Positions 17,209 through 26,305 of a stretch of 64,000 bases of DNA are shown piece after piece; position 1 is the first letter of the stretch, and the number at the start of each line of letters is the position of its first letter. The position numbers and the translations under genes were made by a program. The notes beneath the pieces were generated by a model. It saw nothing but the letters and a program-made list of their open reading frames with translations, was not told the DNA's origin and made no database searches. This DNA comes from Paenibacillus peoriae (GTDB lineage Bacteria; Bacillota; Bacilli; Paenibacillales; Paenibacillaceae), in the NCBI RefSeq assembly GCF_022531965.1, contig NZ_CP092831.1:4844501-4908500 (forward strand), in the 5' to 3' direction.

Positions 17209-19545
17209 TTACTCGTAAGAACGAACCTTCAATACACGCATCACATTCAATACGGCTAGCAATGTTACACCTACATCGGAAAATACAGCCTCCCACATCG
17301 TAGCAATACCGAATGCTCCCAGCGTAAGAAACACAGCTTTGACACCTAGTGCAAAAATGATGTTTTGCCATACGATACGACGTGTGCGCTTGGCGATATG
17401 GATGGCCGTAACCAGCCTTGAAGGCTCGTCGTTCATGATTACGATATCTGCCGCCTCAATCGCAGCGTCCGAACCCAAGCCACCCATCGCTACACCGACA
17501 TCGGCCAGCGCCAGTACGGGTGTATCATTAATTCCATCGCCCACGAACAAAATTTTGTCGCTCGTTTTTTTACTTGCAGACAACTGCTCGATGGCTTCGG
17601 CTTTGTGCTGAGGTAACAGCTCTGCCCTTACTTCATCCAAACCCAGCTGTCGTCCTACAGCCTCGGCAACTGTCCGATTGTCACCCGTCAGCATGATGGT
17701 TTTCACCACACCCAACTTTTTCAGTGAAGTAACCGTTTGGGCTGCGTCTTCCTTAACCTCATCTGAAATCAGAATGCACCCGGCATACGTTCCGTCTACC
17801 GCCACATGTACGACCGTTCCTTCATCCAGCGTCCCTGCTTGCTGCGCCACGTTAAAAGCAACATGTTCCCGCTCCATCAGCCTGGCGTTCCCGGCTGATA
17901 CCAGACGACCATCTATTTGTGCCTGAATCCCGTGACTGGATATTTCACTATACTGCTGAACCCGTTCTGCTCTGAGTTCTTTACCGTAGGATTCACGCAA
18001 AGATGCAGCAATAGGATGTGTCGAATGCAGCTCCGCCAAAGCGGCGGTTTCGAGCAGGGTTTCGTTTGTAAAATCCCCGGCAGGATAAATCCCTGTTACA
18101 CGGAAAACACCTTTGGTGAGTGTGCCTGTTTTATCAAAAACAGCGTATTTCACATGATTCAGAGCTTCAAGATAATTCCCGCCCTTGATCAGAATACCTG
18201 AACGGGAGGCTGCCCCGATTCCCCCAAAGAAGCCCAATGGAATAGATACTACCAGCGCACATGGACAAGAAATAACGAGGAAAACAAGCGCACGGTACAC
18301 CCAATCTGCAAATTGTGCACCTGGCACAACAAGCGGTGGAACAACCGCCAACAACAGCGCTACAATAACCACTACGGGAGTATAGTATCTGGAAAATTTC
18401 GTGATAAACTTTTCAGTCGGCGCTTTTTTGGCACTCGCATTTTGCACTAATTCCAAAATTTTAGAGACCGCGGATTCACTAAACTCTTTGCTAACCTCTA
18501 CCGTTAGAAGCCCGTTCGTATTGATAAATCCACTCAACACGCTACTTCCCGGCTCCACAGTACGAGGCACCGATTCACCAGTCAACGCAGAGGTATCCAC
18601 ATGCGATTTACCATCTACAACTTTACCGTCCAGCGGGATCTTCTCGCCTGGCTTAATCACAATCAAATCCCCAATGCGAACGTCTTCTGGAGACACTCTC
18701 CGTACGGACTCAGCCGTCTTCAGGTTCGCATAGTCCGGTCTAATATCCATCAGATCACTGATGGACTTACGTGAACGGTTAACTGCGATGCCTTGAAACA
18801 GCTCTCCGATTTGATAAAAGAACATGACAGCTACGCCTTCCGGGTATTCCCCAATCGCAAATGCACCAACAGTAGCCAGCGTCATCAGGAAGTATTCGTC
18901 AAAGGCCATTCCACGTACCAAACTGCGTGCAGCCTGCAAGACAACATCACCGCCAACGATGATATATGCCAGTAAAAATAAGGCCAGCTTGCCTACACCT
19001 TCAACAGGTAACCACCAGGCAACAGCCGCAACGACCGCACCAATAGCCAAACGCGCAATCATGCGGCGCATACCGTCCGTACCGTGATCATGCGTATGCC
19101 CAGCGTGGCTATCATCTCCATGCGAATGTGAATGAGCATGGGTGGATTCACCATGTTTGTGCTCTGCATGGTGGTTGTGATGCTCTTGTGTATGTCCTTC
19201 ACCTTCATCATTATGCTCATGACCGCATGCACAATCCTCTACGCTATCTGATTGTACTGCACCAGCATGGCTTCGACTGTCTTCATGTAGGTGGCCACGG
19301 GCACTTTTTACCACCATCCGAACATGTGGCTCAAGTCTATGAACCTTCCGTTCCGTCTGGCGAAAAACCTCTTCTTTTTGATCCGAACTTGTGGTCATCG
19401 TCAACGTTTTCGTAACAAAATTGACCGAGCAATCCATGACCCCTTCTATTTTACTGACTCCATTTTCAATCTTGAGCGCACAGTTGGCGCAATCCAAACC
19501 TTCCAAAATCCATTCATGCCGTTCCGTTCTTTTTAGAGCATCCAT
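17209..19545 (-). CDS. cadA: Zn/Cd/Pb-exporting P1B ATPase (CadA/ZntA-like)
   Basis: This 778-residue pump has an N-terminal heavy-metal domain with Cys19-Ala-Asn-Cys22, then a very His-rich linker (about residues 85-165, with repeated HxH and HH pairs and CACGHEH), then the membrane and catalytic core with CPC, DKTGTLT, TGES and GDGIND. CadA/ZntA pumps export Zn(II), Cd(II) and Pb(II). I start it at 19545, 9 bases after GGAGG; the frame opens earlier at 19587 but that would include the operator region. An ArsR-type operator lies directly upstream and the sensor gene follows upstream in the same direction behind its own terminator. Confidence 0.92.
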   Translation of the reverse strand: MDALKRTERHEWILEGLDCANCALKIENGVSKIEGVMDCSVNFVTKTLTMTTSSDQKEEVFRQTERKVHRLEPHVRMVVKSARGHLHEDSRSHAGAVQSDSVEDCACGHEHNDEGEGHTQEHHNHHAEHKHGESTHAHSHSHGDDSHAGHTHDHGTDGMRRMIARLAIGAVVAAVAWWLPVEGVGKLALFLLAYIIVGGDVVLQAARSLVRGMAFDEYFLMTLATVGAFAIGEYPEGVAVMFFYQIGELFQGIAVNRSRKSISDLMDIRPDYANLKTAESVRRVSPEDVRIGDLIVIKPGEKIPLDGKVVDGKSHVDTSALTGESVPRTVEPGSSVLSGFINTNGLLTVEVSKEFSESAVSKILELVQNASAKKAPTEKFITKFSRYYTPVVVIVALLLAVVPPLVVPGAQFADWVYRALVFLVISCPCALVVSIPLGFFGGIGAASRSGILIKGGNYLEALNHVKYAVFDKTGTLTKGVFRVTGIYPAGDFTNETLLETAALAELHSTHPIAASLRESYGKELRAERVQQYSEISSHGIQAQIDGRLVSAGNARLMEREHVAFNVAQQAGTLDEGTVVHVAVDGTYAGCILISDEVKEDAAQTVTSLKKLGVVKTIMLTGDNRTVAEAVGRQLGLDEVRAELLPQHKAEAIEQLSASKKTSDKILFVGDGINDTPVLALADVGVAMGGLGSDAAIEAADIVIMNDEPSRLVTAIHIAKRTRRIVWQNIIFALGVKAVFLTLGAFGIATMWEAVFSDVGVTLLAVLNVMRVLKVRSYE

Positions 19546-19567
19546 AATCATTGGCCTCCAATTAACT

Positions 19568-19591
19568 ATATATGAGCAACTGTTCATATAT
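19568..19591. promoter_or_regulatory. ArsR/SmtB-family operator upstream of cadA
   Basis: ATATATGAGCAA and CTGTTCATATAT form a 24-base imperfect palindrome with 10 of 12 paired positions, of the TGAaCA...TGtTCA type bound by CzrA, CadC and SmtB. It lies 23 bases before the cadA start. Confidence 0.7.
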
Positions 19592-19688
19592 TATTTATTA
19601 AGGTCATTATATTCAGGATCAGGGTCAAAAGTCAATGACATCTAGCCCTTTTTAACAAAAAAATCGACTTCAACGGACAAACGCCAAA

Positions 19689-19714
19689 AGAGCGCCAATC
19701 GCTTGGCGCCCTCT
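19689..19714 (-). terminator. Terminator of the metal sensor gene
   Basis: AGAGCGCCA pairs with TGGCG...CTCT around a short loop, ending in CTTTT on the minus strand. It separates the sensor gene from cadA, so cadA needs its own promoter. Confidence 0.55.
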
Positions 19715-19733
19715 GTTGTTTTATCCCAAAAGA

Positions 19734-20111
19734 TTATTGATGTGATATGTGTTGATGGGTTTGCAAAAAGATCTGCTCCACATGATTATCATCCAGTGAA
19801 TAAAACACCGTTTTGCCTTCTTTGCGTCGTTTGACAATACGCAGGTTGCGCAAATAACGAAGCTGGTGGGATACCGCAGATTGTCCCATATTGAGCACCT
19901 GGGTCAGATCATGAACACACAGTTCTTTTTGTGCCAGGGCATAAATCAGCTTGATTCGTGTCGGGTCACCCAAAGCTTTAAACAGCTCCGACATTTTGTA
20001 TGCGATGGAATCCTCAACAAGGGAAGATTTTATGCGCTCGATTTCCTGATCTGAACCGTGACAAGCCGGCTCGCAATCCAAAGCTTCCGTTTCAGAATTC
20101 ATCCTTTTCAC
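19734..20111 (-). CDS. ArsR/SmtB-family metal sensor (CadC/CzrA-like)
   Basis: This 125-residue winged-helix repressor carries two possible metal sites. The alpha-5 site is complete: Asp108-x-His110, then His121 and His124, with the same spacing as the zinc site of CzrA and SmtB. An alpha-3N-type site is also suggested by Cys13, Cys17 and the ELCVHDL motif (Cys65, His67), where CadC has ELCVCDL. The recognition helix is MGQSAVSHQLRYL. It would repress cadA through the palindrome at 19568-19591 and release on Zn or Cd binding. A Zur-box-like palindrome overlaps its own promoter. Confidence 0.88.
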   Translation of the reverse strand: MKRMNSETEALDCEPACHGSDQEIERIKSSLVEDSIAYKMSELFKALGDPTRIKLIYALAQKELCVHDLTQVLNMGQSAVSHQLRYLRNLRIVKRRKEGKTVFYSLDDNHVEQIFLQTHQHISHQ

Positions 20112-20137
20112 CCCGTGTATTTCGACTTGATGCTCCT

Positions 20138-20166
20138 ATTATAGCAAATTCGTAGAGTTTACGAAT
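20138..20166 (-). promoter_or_regulatory. Sensor-gene promoter with Zur-like palindrome
   Basis: On the minus strand a perfect -10 TATAAT lies at 20143-20138. Just upstream, ATTCGTA-GAGTT-TACGAAT (20148-20166) is a perfect 7-5-7 inverted repeat. Its TCGTA-N5-TACGA core has the spacing of the Bacillus Zur box (TCGTAATnATTACGA), though the central AT pairs differ. It would cover the -35 region. Confidence 0.5.
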
Positions 20167-20251
20167 AGCTTATATTACAGCTTGCCCTGTAACAGAAGAC
20201 TTCCAAGTCTCAAATGCTTGCCTAACGCTATAGCTTTACAGTACATAAAGC

Positions 20252-21376
20252 TTAATTCAGCGTCTTTAATACTTCATCACTGTAAGGAATAATTTCTTCT
20301 ATTTGTTGATCACGTAACTTCACCGCAAACGCTGGATCAACCAGCAAAGCACGTCCAACCGCAACCAGATCAGCTTCCTCTCGTTCTACTTGCCCCACGA
20401 GTTGTTCTAATCTTGCCTCTACACTACTGGATTGTTCGGTTTGACGATTATTATTTTTTTCAAAATCACTCAAAAACGCCTTCTCCAAGCCAATGGAGCC
20501 TACAGTAATAACTGGCTTACCTGTTATCTTTTTCGTCCAAGCTGCCAGGTTTAGATCGGACCCTTCAAATTCCGGTTCCCAAAAACGGCGGCTTGAGCAA
20601 TGGAATACATCCACTCCTGCCTTCACTAATGGAGCGAGAAACTGTTCAAGTTCCTGAGGTGTCTGTGCCAGCTTTTCTTCATAGTGGTACATCTTCCACT
20701 GGGAGAATCGCAGTATAATTGGGAAATCCGGCCCTACTGCACGACGACAAGCCTCAATGACCTCCACCGCAAATCGAGTACGCTGGACCAAATTGCCTCC
20801 ATATTGATCGGTACGCTTATTCGTTTTGTCCCAGAAAAACTGATCGATTAAATAGCCATGTGCCCCATGAAGCTCAATGCCGTCAAAACCCACTCGCTGG
20901 GCATCGGCAGCAGCCTGAGCATAAGCGGAGATGATATTCGCAATCTCGGTCTCGGTCAACGGCTCAACTACCTTTTCACCGGCAGGAGAAATACCGGACG
21001 GACCGACAGGCAATGCCTCGGGATTCGGTTGGTTATCCGCACCTATTTGGCGAGCTGTACCCACATGCCAGAGCTGCGGTATAATCTTGCCACCTACCGC
21101 ATGAACCTCCTCGACTACCTTGGCCCACCCCTTTAATCCCTCACCATAAAAATTAGGAATGCTGGTGTGCTCTACAGCTGCGGGATGATTAATAGCAGTT
21201 CCCTCCGTAATAATCAAACCAACCGCATTTTCTGCACGCCGACGATAATACATCGCCACGTCAGACCCTGGGATACCTTGAGGAGAAAAATTTCGTGTCA
21301 TTGGCGCCATAACAATCCGATTGGGAAGAGATAAATTACCTGCCTTAAAAGGTTTAAACAGTAATTCTGTGTTCAT
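20252..21376 (-). CDS. Old yellow enzyme-family NADH:flavin oxidoreductase
   Basis: This 374-residue FMN protein has the OYE barrel motifs in order: the N-terminal NRIVMAPMTRN, PQLWHVGTAR, the HGAHGYLIDQFF substrate and flavin segment, and a C-terminal ADLVAVGRALLVDP. OYEs reduce activated alkenes, such as unsaturated carbonyls or nitro compounds, with NAD(P)H. The presence of YXRRRAENAVGLIITEG places it near the NemA/xenobiotic-reductase group. It starts at 21376 after GGAGGG. It is a single unit behind the qox terminator; its physiological substrate is unknown. Confidence 0.88.
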   Translation of the reverse strand: MNTELLFKPFKAGNLSLPNRIVMAPMTRNFSPQGIPGSDVAMYYRRRAENAVGLIITEGTAINHPAAVEHTSIPNFYGEGLKGWAKVVEEVHAVGGKIIPQLWHVGTARQIGADNQPNPEALPVGPSGISPAGEKVVEPLTETEIANIISAYAQAAADAQRVGFDGIELHGAHGYLIDQFFWDKTNKRTDQYGGNLVQRTRFAVEVIEACRRAVGPDFPIILRFSQWKMYHYEEKLAQTPQELEQFLAPLVKAGVDVFHCSSRRFWEPEFEGSDLNLAAWTKKITGKPVITVGSIGLEKAFLSDFEKNNNRQTEQSSSVEARLEQLVGQVEREEADLVAVGRALLVDPAFAVKLRDQQIEEIIPYSDEVLKTLN

Positions 21377-21495
21377 TACTTTTCCCTCCGCTCTCCACTA
21401 GTATTATCGTTTTCACTCTACTGTTATACAATTCCATTTTACACATACGTAAACTTGAGTTCAAGAAACCACAGTTTTAATTTTAATAAGCTACA

Positions 21496-21534
21496 CAAAA
21501 AAAAGAAGAAGCGGTTCTAAGTCCGCTCCTTCTT
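21496..21534 (-). terminator. Terminator of the qox operon
   Basis: On the minus strand AAGAAGGAGCGG pairs with CCGCTTCTTCTT (one mismatch) across an 8-base loop and is followed by a run of eight T. It lies just after qoxD. Confidence 0.85.
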
Positions 21535-21562
21535 TCCTAATTAGTTTGTACTTGTGTGATTT

Positions 21563-21898
21563 TTAGTGTGCTACCATGTTGTATTCCATAATCCATACTG
21601 AACCACCAACGACGGTCAACAGGATCACTACACCAAGAATCAAGGTCATAACATTCCAACGTGGTCCATTGCTTTCACGGATGTGCATGAAGAAGAAAAG
21701 CTGAACCAGAAATTGCAGCACTGCCGCGGCTAAAATAACAACCATGGTCGAAGTGCGGCTCAACATATGATTCATCACCACGAAGAGAGGAATGATGGTC
21801 AGTACGATGGACAGAATAAACCCGATAACATAGGATTTCACTGAACCGTGAGAATCATCATGACCATGCGAACCTGCTCCTGATTGATGCTGTGCCAT
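21563..21898 (-). CDS. qoxD: Quinol oxidase subunit IV
   Basis: This 111-residue subunit has three hydrophobic helices, the pattern of CyoD/QoxD, a small assembly and stability subunit of heme-copper quinol oxidases. The HIRESNGPRWNVM segment before the last helix is typical. Its N terminus is His-rich (HQSGAGSHGHDDSHG). It is the last gene of qoxABCD and directly abuts qoxC. The terminator follows. Confidence 0.88.
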   Translation of the reverse strand: MAQHQSGAGSHGHDDSHGSVKSYVIGFILSIVLTIIPLFVVMNHMLSRTSTMVVILAAAVLQFLVQLFFFMHIRESNGPRWNVMTLILGVVILLTVVGGSVWIMEYNMVAH

Positions 21899-22507
21899 CT
21901 ACATCACCCCCATCAAATAGACGACTGTCAGCAAGAAGATCCAGACAGCGTCCAAAAAGTGCCAATACAAGCTCAATGCCGAAACTTTCCCCTTCGTCTC
22001 TGGTGTAAGCCCGCGTTTTTTCAACTGGAACATGAGTCCAATCATCCAAACCAGACCTAACGAAACGTGAAGTCCGTGCGTTCCGACTAGAGTGAAGAAT
22101 GCCGACAAGAACGCACTGGTTCCAAAATTGGCTCCTTCGTGTACCATTTCAACAAACTCGTAAACTTCAAAACCGATAAAACCAAGACCCAGGATCGCTG
22201 TTACGATTAACCAGCTGATTAATCCCTTCATGCTTCCTTTGTTCATAGCCAACACAGCCAGACCACTTGTGAAGCTGCTCGTGAGCAAGAGGAACGTTTC
22301 AATAATAACGCCCGTCATGTTAAACAGCTCTGCGCCACCTGGTCCTCCGGCCGTGTTATTCCGAAGGACAACGAAGGTTGCGAACAAGGTACTGAACAGG
22401 ATTACGTCCGTTACGAGGAAGATCCAAAAACCAAGCATCTTCAGCTCTTGCGGATCGTGATGCCCGTGGTCATGATCATGGCTGTGATGTGCTGCAGCTT
22501 GTGCCAT
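21899..22507 (-). CDS. qoxC: Quinol oxidase subunit III
   Basis: This 202-residue subunit has five hydrophobic helices as in CyoC/QoxC and the conserved HGLHVSLGLVW and FLDAVWIFLLTVVYL segments. Subunit III supports proton-channel integrity. The N terminus carries an unusual His/Asp cluster (HHSHDHDHGHHD, residues 7-18). Its start shares a base with the qoxB stop, so translation is probably coupled. Confidence 0.92.
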   Translation of the reverse strand: MAQAAAHHSHDHDHGHHDPQELKMLGFWIFLVTDVILFSTLFATFVVLRNNTAGGPGGAELFNMTGVIIETFLLLTSSFTSGLAVLAMNKGSMKGLISWLIVTAILGLGFIGFEVYEFVEMVHEGANFGTSAFLSAFFTLVGTHGLHVSLGLVWMIGLMFQLKKRGLTPETKGKVSALSLYWHFLDAVWIFLLTVVYLMGVM

Positions 22508-24483
22508 TATACAGACCCCCTTATTGCCGCTTCCGTGCGTTTTACTTCATCCGCAGGGATATAGTAGTCGCCATCGTAGGAGAAGAACGAACGGCAAATC
22601 ATACAAATTGCCACACCGATCAGCCCTGGAATATAGAAGAACGACCATCCGAATACGAACCCGAAACCTGCAATGAAAAAGAATACCGACATAATGAATG
22701 GAATCGCCGAGTTTTTCGGCATATGAATCGCTTCAATTGGCGGTTGCTTTCTGAAAATACCTTTTGCACGTTTATCTTTTTCTGCCCACCAGTCATCACG
22801 TTCTTCTACTTGTGGAATGGTAGCAAAATTGTATTCCGGTGCAGGTGAAGGTATCGACCATTCCAACGTATGGCCACCCCAAGGGTCGCCTGTTGTATCC
22901 TTCAGCTTGCGGTAATTCTTGATGCCCAGAAGAATTTGAAGAACCTGGAACAAGAACCCAATCCCCATCAGGAATGCCCCAACGGTCGAAACGAGGTTAA
23001 GCGGCTGCCAGCCGGTATCCCAGCCATAAGTGCTCAGACGACGCGTCATACCCATCAGACCGAGAGAATATTGTGGAATAAAACATACATAGAAACCGAT
23101 GTTCCAGAACCAGAAAGCCCATTTACCAGGCGTTTCAGGCAATGTGAAACCGAACATTTTAGGCCACCAATAGTACAGACCTGCCAAGTAACCGAACACT
23201 ACACCACCAATCAGAGCGGAGTGAAAGTGAGCGATCAAGAAGTAACTGTTATGGAACTGGAAGTCAGCAGGCGCTACAGACAACATGACGCCCGTTAAAC
23301 CAGCAATCAAGAAGTTCGGAATAAAAGCAATTGACCACATCATAGGGGTTTTGAATGTAATCTTACCCCGATACATCGTGAACAGCCAGTTAAATACTTT
23401 AACCCCTGTCGGTATTGCGATAACCATCGTCGAAATCGCAAAGAATGCATTAACATCTGCGCCTGATCCCATCGTGAAGAAGTGATGCGCCCAGGTGAAG
23501 AAGGACAGGATCGCAATCATGAACATAGCGTAAACCATGGATTTGTAGCCAAACAATTTCTTTTTGGAGAATACACTGATGACCTCGGAATAAATACCGA
23601 AGGCAGGCAAAACTACAATGTATACCTCAGGGTGACCCCACATCCAGATCAAGTTGATATACATCATCGGGTTACCGCCGAAATCAAGCGTAAAGAAGTG
23701 TCCTCCTCCAAAGCGGTCAAGGAACAGCAATGCCAAAGTAACCGTCAGAATCGGGAATGCGAAAATGATAATAACACATGACGAAAATACGGACCACGTA
23801 AAGACAGGCATTTTCATCCAAGTCATACCAGGTGCACGCATTTTAATAATGGTCACAATAAAGTTGATCCCCGTAGCCAATGAACCTATACCAGAAATCT
23901 GAATACCCCAGATATAGAAGTTCTGACCGACGCCAGGACTAAATTGCAGTTCTGAAAGCGGTGGATAACTCAACCACCCTGCATCTGGCGAACCGCCGAT
24001 AACAAAGGACAAGTTGAACAACATCGCTCCCATAAAGAAAAGCCAAAAGCTCAATGCGTTCAGGAAAGGAAACGCAACGTCGCGCGCACCAATTTGAAGG
24101 GGTACGGCGATATTAAACAAACCAAACATCAACGGCATCGCCATAAACAGGATCATGATCGTGCCGTGAGTTGTGAAAATCTGATTGTAATGCTCAGGAT
24201 GCAGAAGTGTCACATCCGGTGTAGCCAGTTGAACACGCATCAATAATGCATCCACGCCTCCGCGGAATAACATCAAGATGGCCGCAAGAATATACATAAT
24301 ACCGACTTTTTTATGGTCAACAGTAGTCAACCAGTTTTTCCAAAGCCAGCCCCATTTTTTGAAATAAGTGAGCACAAACACGATCCCGATCGTCGCTAAT
24401 GCGATGGAGACGTCCGCTCCATAGATCATTGGGTCTCCAGTAACGAAGAAAGTGGATGCAAACTCTTTTATTTTGTCAAGCAT
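22507..24483 (-). CDS. qoxB: Quinol oxidase subunit I
   Basis: This 658-residue catalytic subunit belongs to the heme-copper oxidase superfamily. It binds the low-spin heme and the heme-CuB site where oxygen is reduced; the MWGHPEVYIVVLPAFG segment carries the CuB His and the cross-linked Tyr, HHFFTMG holds two more CuB His, and SYFLIAHFHSALIGG holds both heme His ligands. Length and the extra terminal helices match the quinol oxidase (CyoB/QoxB) branch. The start at 24483 follows GGAGG. Confidence 0.95.
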   Translation of the reverse strand: MLDKIKEFASTFFVTGDPMIYGADVSIALATIGIVFVLTYFKKWGWLWKNWLTTVDHKKVGIMYILAAILMLFRGGVDALLMRVQLATPDVTLLHPEHYNQIFTTHGTIMILFMAMPLMFGLFNIAVPLQIGARDVAFPFLNALSFWLFFMGAMLFNLSFVIGGSPDAGWLSYPPLSELQFSPGVGQNFYIWGIQISGIGSLATGINFIVTIIKMRAPGMTWMKMPVFTWSVFSSCVIIIFAFPILTVTLALLFLDRFGGGHFFTLDFGGNPMMYINLIWMWGHPEVYIVVLPAFGIYSEVISVFSKKKLFGYKSMVYAMFMIAILSFFTWAHHFFTMGSGADVNAFFAISTMVIAIPTGVKVFNWLFTMYRGKITFKTPMMWSIAFIPNFLIAGLTGVMLSVAPADFQFHNSYFLIAHFHSALIGGVVFGYLAGLYYWWPKMFGFTLPETPGKWAFWFWNIGFYVCFIPQYSLGLMGMTRRLSTYGWDTGWQPLNLVSTVGAFLMGIGFLFQVLQILLGIKNYRKLKDTTGDPWGGHTLEWSIPSPAPEYNFATIPQVEERDDWWAEKDKRAKGIFRKQPPIEAIHMPKNSAIPFIMSVFFFIAGFGFVFGWSFFYIPGLIGVAICMICRSFFSYDGDYYIPADEVKRTEAAIRGSV

Positions 24484-24508
24484 TGGGGGCCTCCTTCCTT
24501 ATAATCAT

Positions 24509-25492
24509 TTAATTGTGTCCGCTCATATTCATATGACTCATGTCCATTCCAGCATGATCTTCTGTGCCGGACTTGGTTGAATCTTCTGTGGATGTAGCTC
24601 CGCCATGTCCAGCATGGGGGTTAGGAGCCCCTTCCACTACATACTTGTTGACAATCTCTTTGAACAAGCCATCTGGAATCGAAGAATACTCATCAGGCTG
24701 GGACAAACCTGGTTTTGCAAGCGCCAAATAGCCGTCTTTCGTCAGCGGCTTAGACTGCTTCTTGATGTCAGCGACCCAGTTTTTATACTCTTCATCCGAC
24801 TGGACCTCTACATCAAAACGCATTTGTCCAAAATGCTCACCGCTAAAGTTTGCACCCGAACCAAAGTAAGTTCCTTCGTGATCGGCCTGCAAATGCAGTT
24901 TCATAGCCATGCCTGACATGGTGTAGATTTGTCCGCCCAATTGCGGAATCCAGAACGAGTTCATCGGTGCGTCAGCAGTCAGTTCAAAACGGACTGGAAC
25001 ACCTTTAGGAATGTGAACTTGGTTAACTGTAGCTATACCTTCCTCTGGGTACATAAAGAGCCATTTCCAGTCCAGTGAAGTCACTTGAATGGTTACTGGC
25101 TTTTGCGTACTTGCCAACGGCTTGGAAGGCTCCAGCAAGTAGGTATATCTTGCAGTAATAACCGCAATAATACAGATAACGATAATTGGAATAGCCCACC
25201 ATGTGGTCTCCAGCTTTTTGCTGTCATCCCAGTGGGGTTGGTACTTCACCTTGTTTGTCGGTGTATCACGATACCGCCAAATGATGAAGAAAGTCAAAAT
25301 CATGACCGGTACAATTATTAGCGCAGACAATGCCGTTGTAAGAATGATCAGCTCTTTTTGTGCTTGCCCAATGGGTCCTTTCGGATCGAAAACAACGTAT
25401 TTTCCGCCAGCATAAAAACACGTCCAAATGAGCAATGCTACCGTGAGCACGGTCAAAACCAACGCAATAATCGCTTTTGGTTTTTTGTTCAT
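24509..25492 (-). CDS. qoxA: Quinol oxidase subunit II
   Basis: This 327-residue subunit has an N-terminal hydrophobic segment, a second helix pair, and an outward cupredoxin domain. The CuA ligands (CxxxC and the paired His/Met) are absent, which marks it as a quinol rather than cytochrome c oxidase. The C-terminal tail (about residues 285-327) is low in complexity and rich in His and Met (HAGHGG, HAGMDMSHMNMSGHN), suggesting copper or zinc binding. A Cys near residue 26 lies in a poor lipobox (IWTC), so lipidation is doubtful. It is the first gene of qoxABCD. Confidence 0.93.
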   Translation of the reverse strand: MNKKPKAIIALVLTVLTVALLIWTCFYAGGKYVVFDPKGPIGQAQKELIILTTALSALIIVPVMILTFFIIWRYRDTPTNKVKYQPHWDDSKKLETTWWAIPIIVICIIAVITARYTYLLEPSKPLASTQKPVTIQVTSLDWKWLFMYPEEGIATVNQVHIPKGVPVRFELTADAPMNSFWIPQLGGQIYTMSGMAMKLHLQADHEGTYFGSGANFSGEHFGQMRFDVEVQSDEEYKNWVADIKKQSKPLTKDGYLALAKPGLSQPDEYSSIPDGLFKEIVNKYVVEGAPNPHAGHGGATSTEDSTKSGTEDHAGMDMSHMNMSGHN

Positions 25493-25836
25493 GTTGTTCC
25501 CCTCTCCTTAAATAATAAATTACTCAAAACTTAACGAACTCCTGTAATGTTGCCCCTATATAAGATAGCAGAAAAGCGGCCACTTTTTTTATTGTTAACA
25601 GAATTGTCGATTATTTGTCCGATTTTTGTGAAAAATATCTCTAAAAATAAAATTTCTCTTGCAAATTCAAAATATATTATAATTCAAAGATGACATATTA
25701 AAAACGTTATTTGTGTATCTTAAAGAAGTTATATTAAAGAAAAAAGCGGGACTCCCTACAGTTATCATCCTACACTGCTCGAAGCCCCACCTTGTTGTTT
25801 TCAGTATATATTTGCTTTAAATCATTTTTAATTTTA
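25493..25836. other. Regulatory gap upstream of qoxA
   Basis: This 344-base gap is very AT-rich. It must hold the qoxA promoter, but I could not define one with confidence. A single TTTGTGAA half-site near 25625 recalls one arm of a Rex or Fnr site but lacks a partner. A GC-poor hairpin (about 25744-25798) follows the small membrane protein gene and may be its terminator. Confidence 0.4.
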
Positions 25837-26085
25837 TTAACTGCGACCGTTTTCCTGGTCTTCCTTCTTGCGTGCAATGACAAATGATTTCCCAACGAGA
25901 AAAATAAAAATCCCGGCAACAACGCAGCCAATGCCTGTCATTAAATATATATTTCGATCAGTCAAATTTCCTATATCAAGCAAAATAAGGATAATACCTG
26001 CAATACAAGCGATCAAAGCGATAACAGATACCGTACGGCTCATCTGCCCGTCAGTTGATCCTGATTTTCTAAAATTTGCAGCCAT
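25837..26085 (-). CDS. Small two-helix membrane protein, function unknown
   Basis: I do not recognise this 82-residue protein. It has a short polar N terminus, two hydrophobic helices (about residues 20-38 and 48-68) and a charged C-terminal tail (ARKKEDQENGRS). I start it at ATG 26085, 8 bases after AGGGAG; the GTG at 26094 lies within the ribosome site. It precedes qoxA in the same direction, but a gap of 344 bases and a possible hairpin make cotranscription uncertain. Confidence 0.6.
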   Translation of the reverse strand: MAANFRKSGSTDGQMSRTVSVIALIACIAGIILILLDIGNLTDRNIYLMTGIGCVVAGIFIFLVGKSFVIARKKEDQENGRS

Positions 26086-26305
26086 CCCCTCCACTCCCTT
26101 CGGTCCAAAATAATTTTAACGCCCTCGTTCGGTATTTTTGTCAGTATGCACACATCTTGCTTCTTTATTCCCTTTGGTCTCTACATACCTGAAACAACCC
26201 TCTGCATATCCTGACTATTATTACCCCGGAAGACCCAGTATTCAAACAAAAGGGAATGAAGACAGATCCGTCTTTGCTATATTTTTTAAAAAAATTGCTC
26301 TTCGT

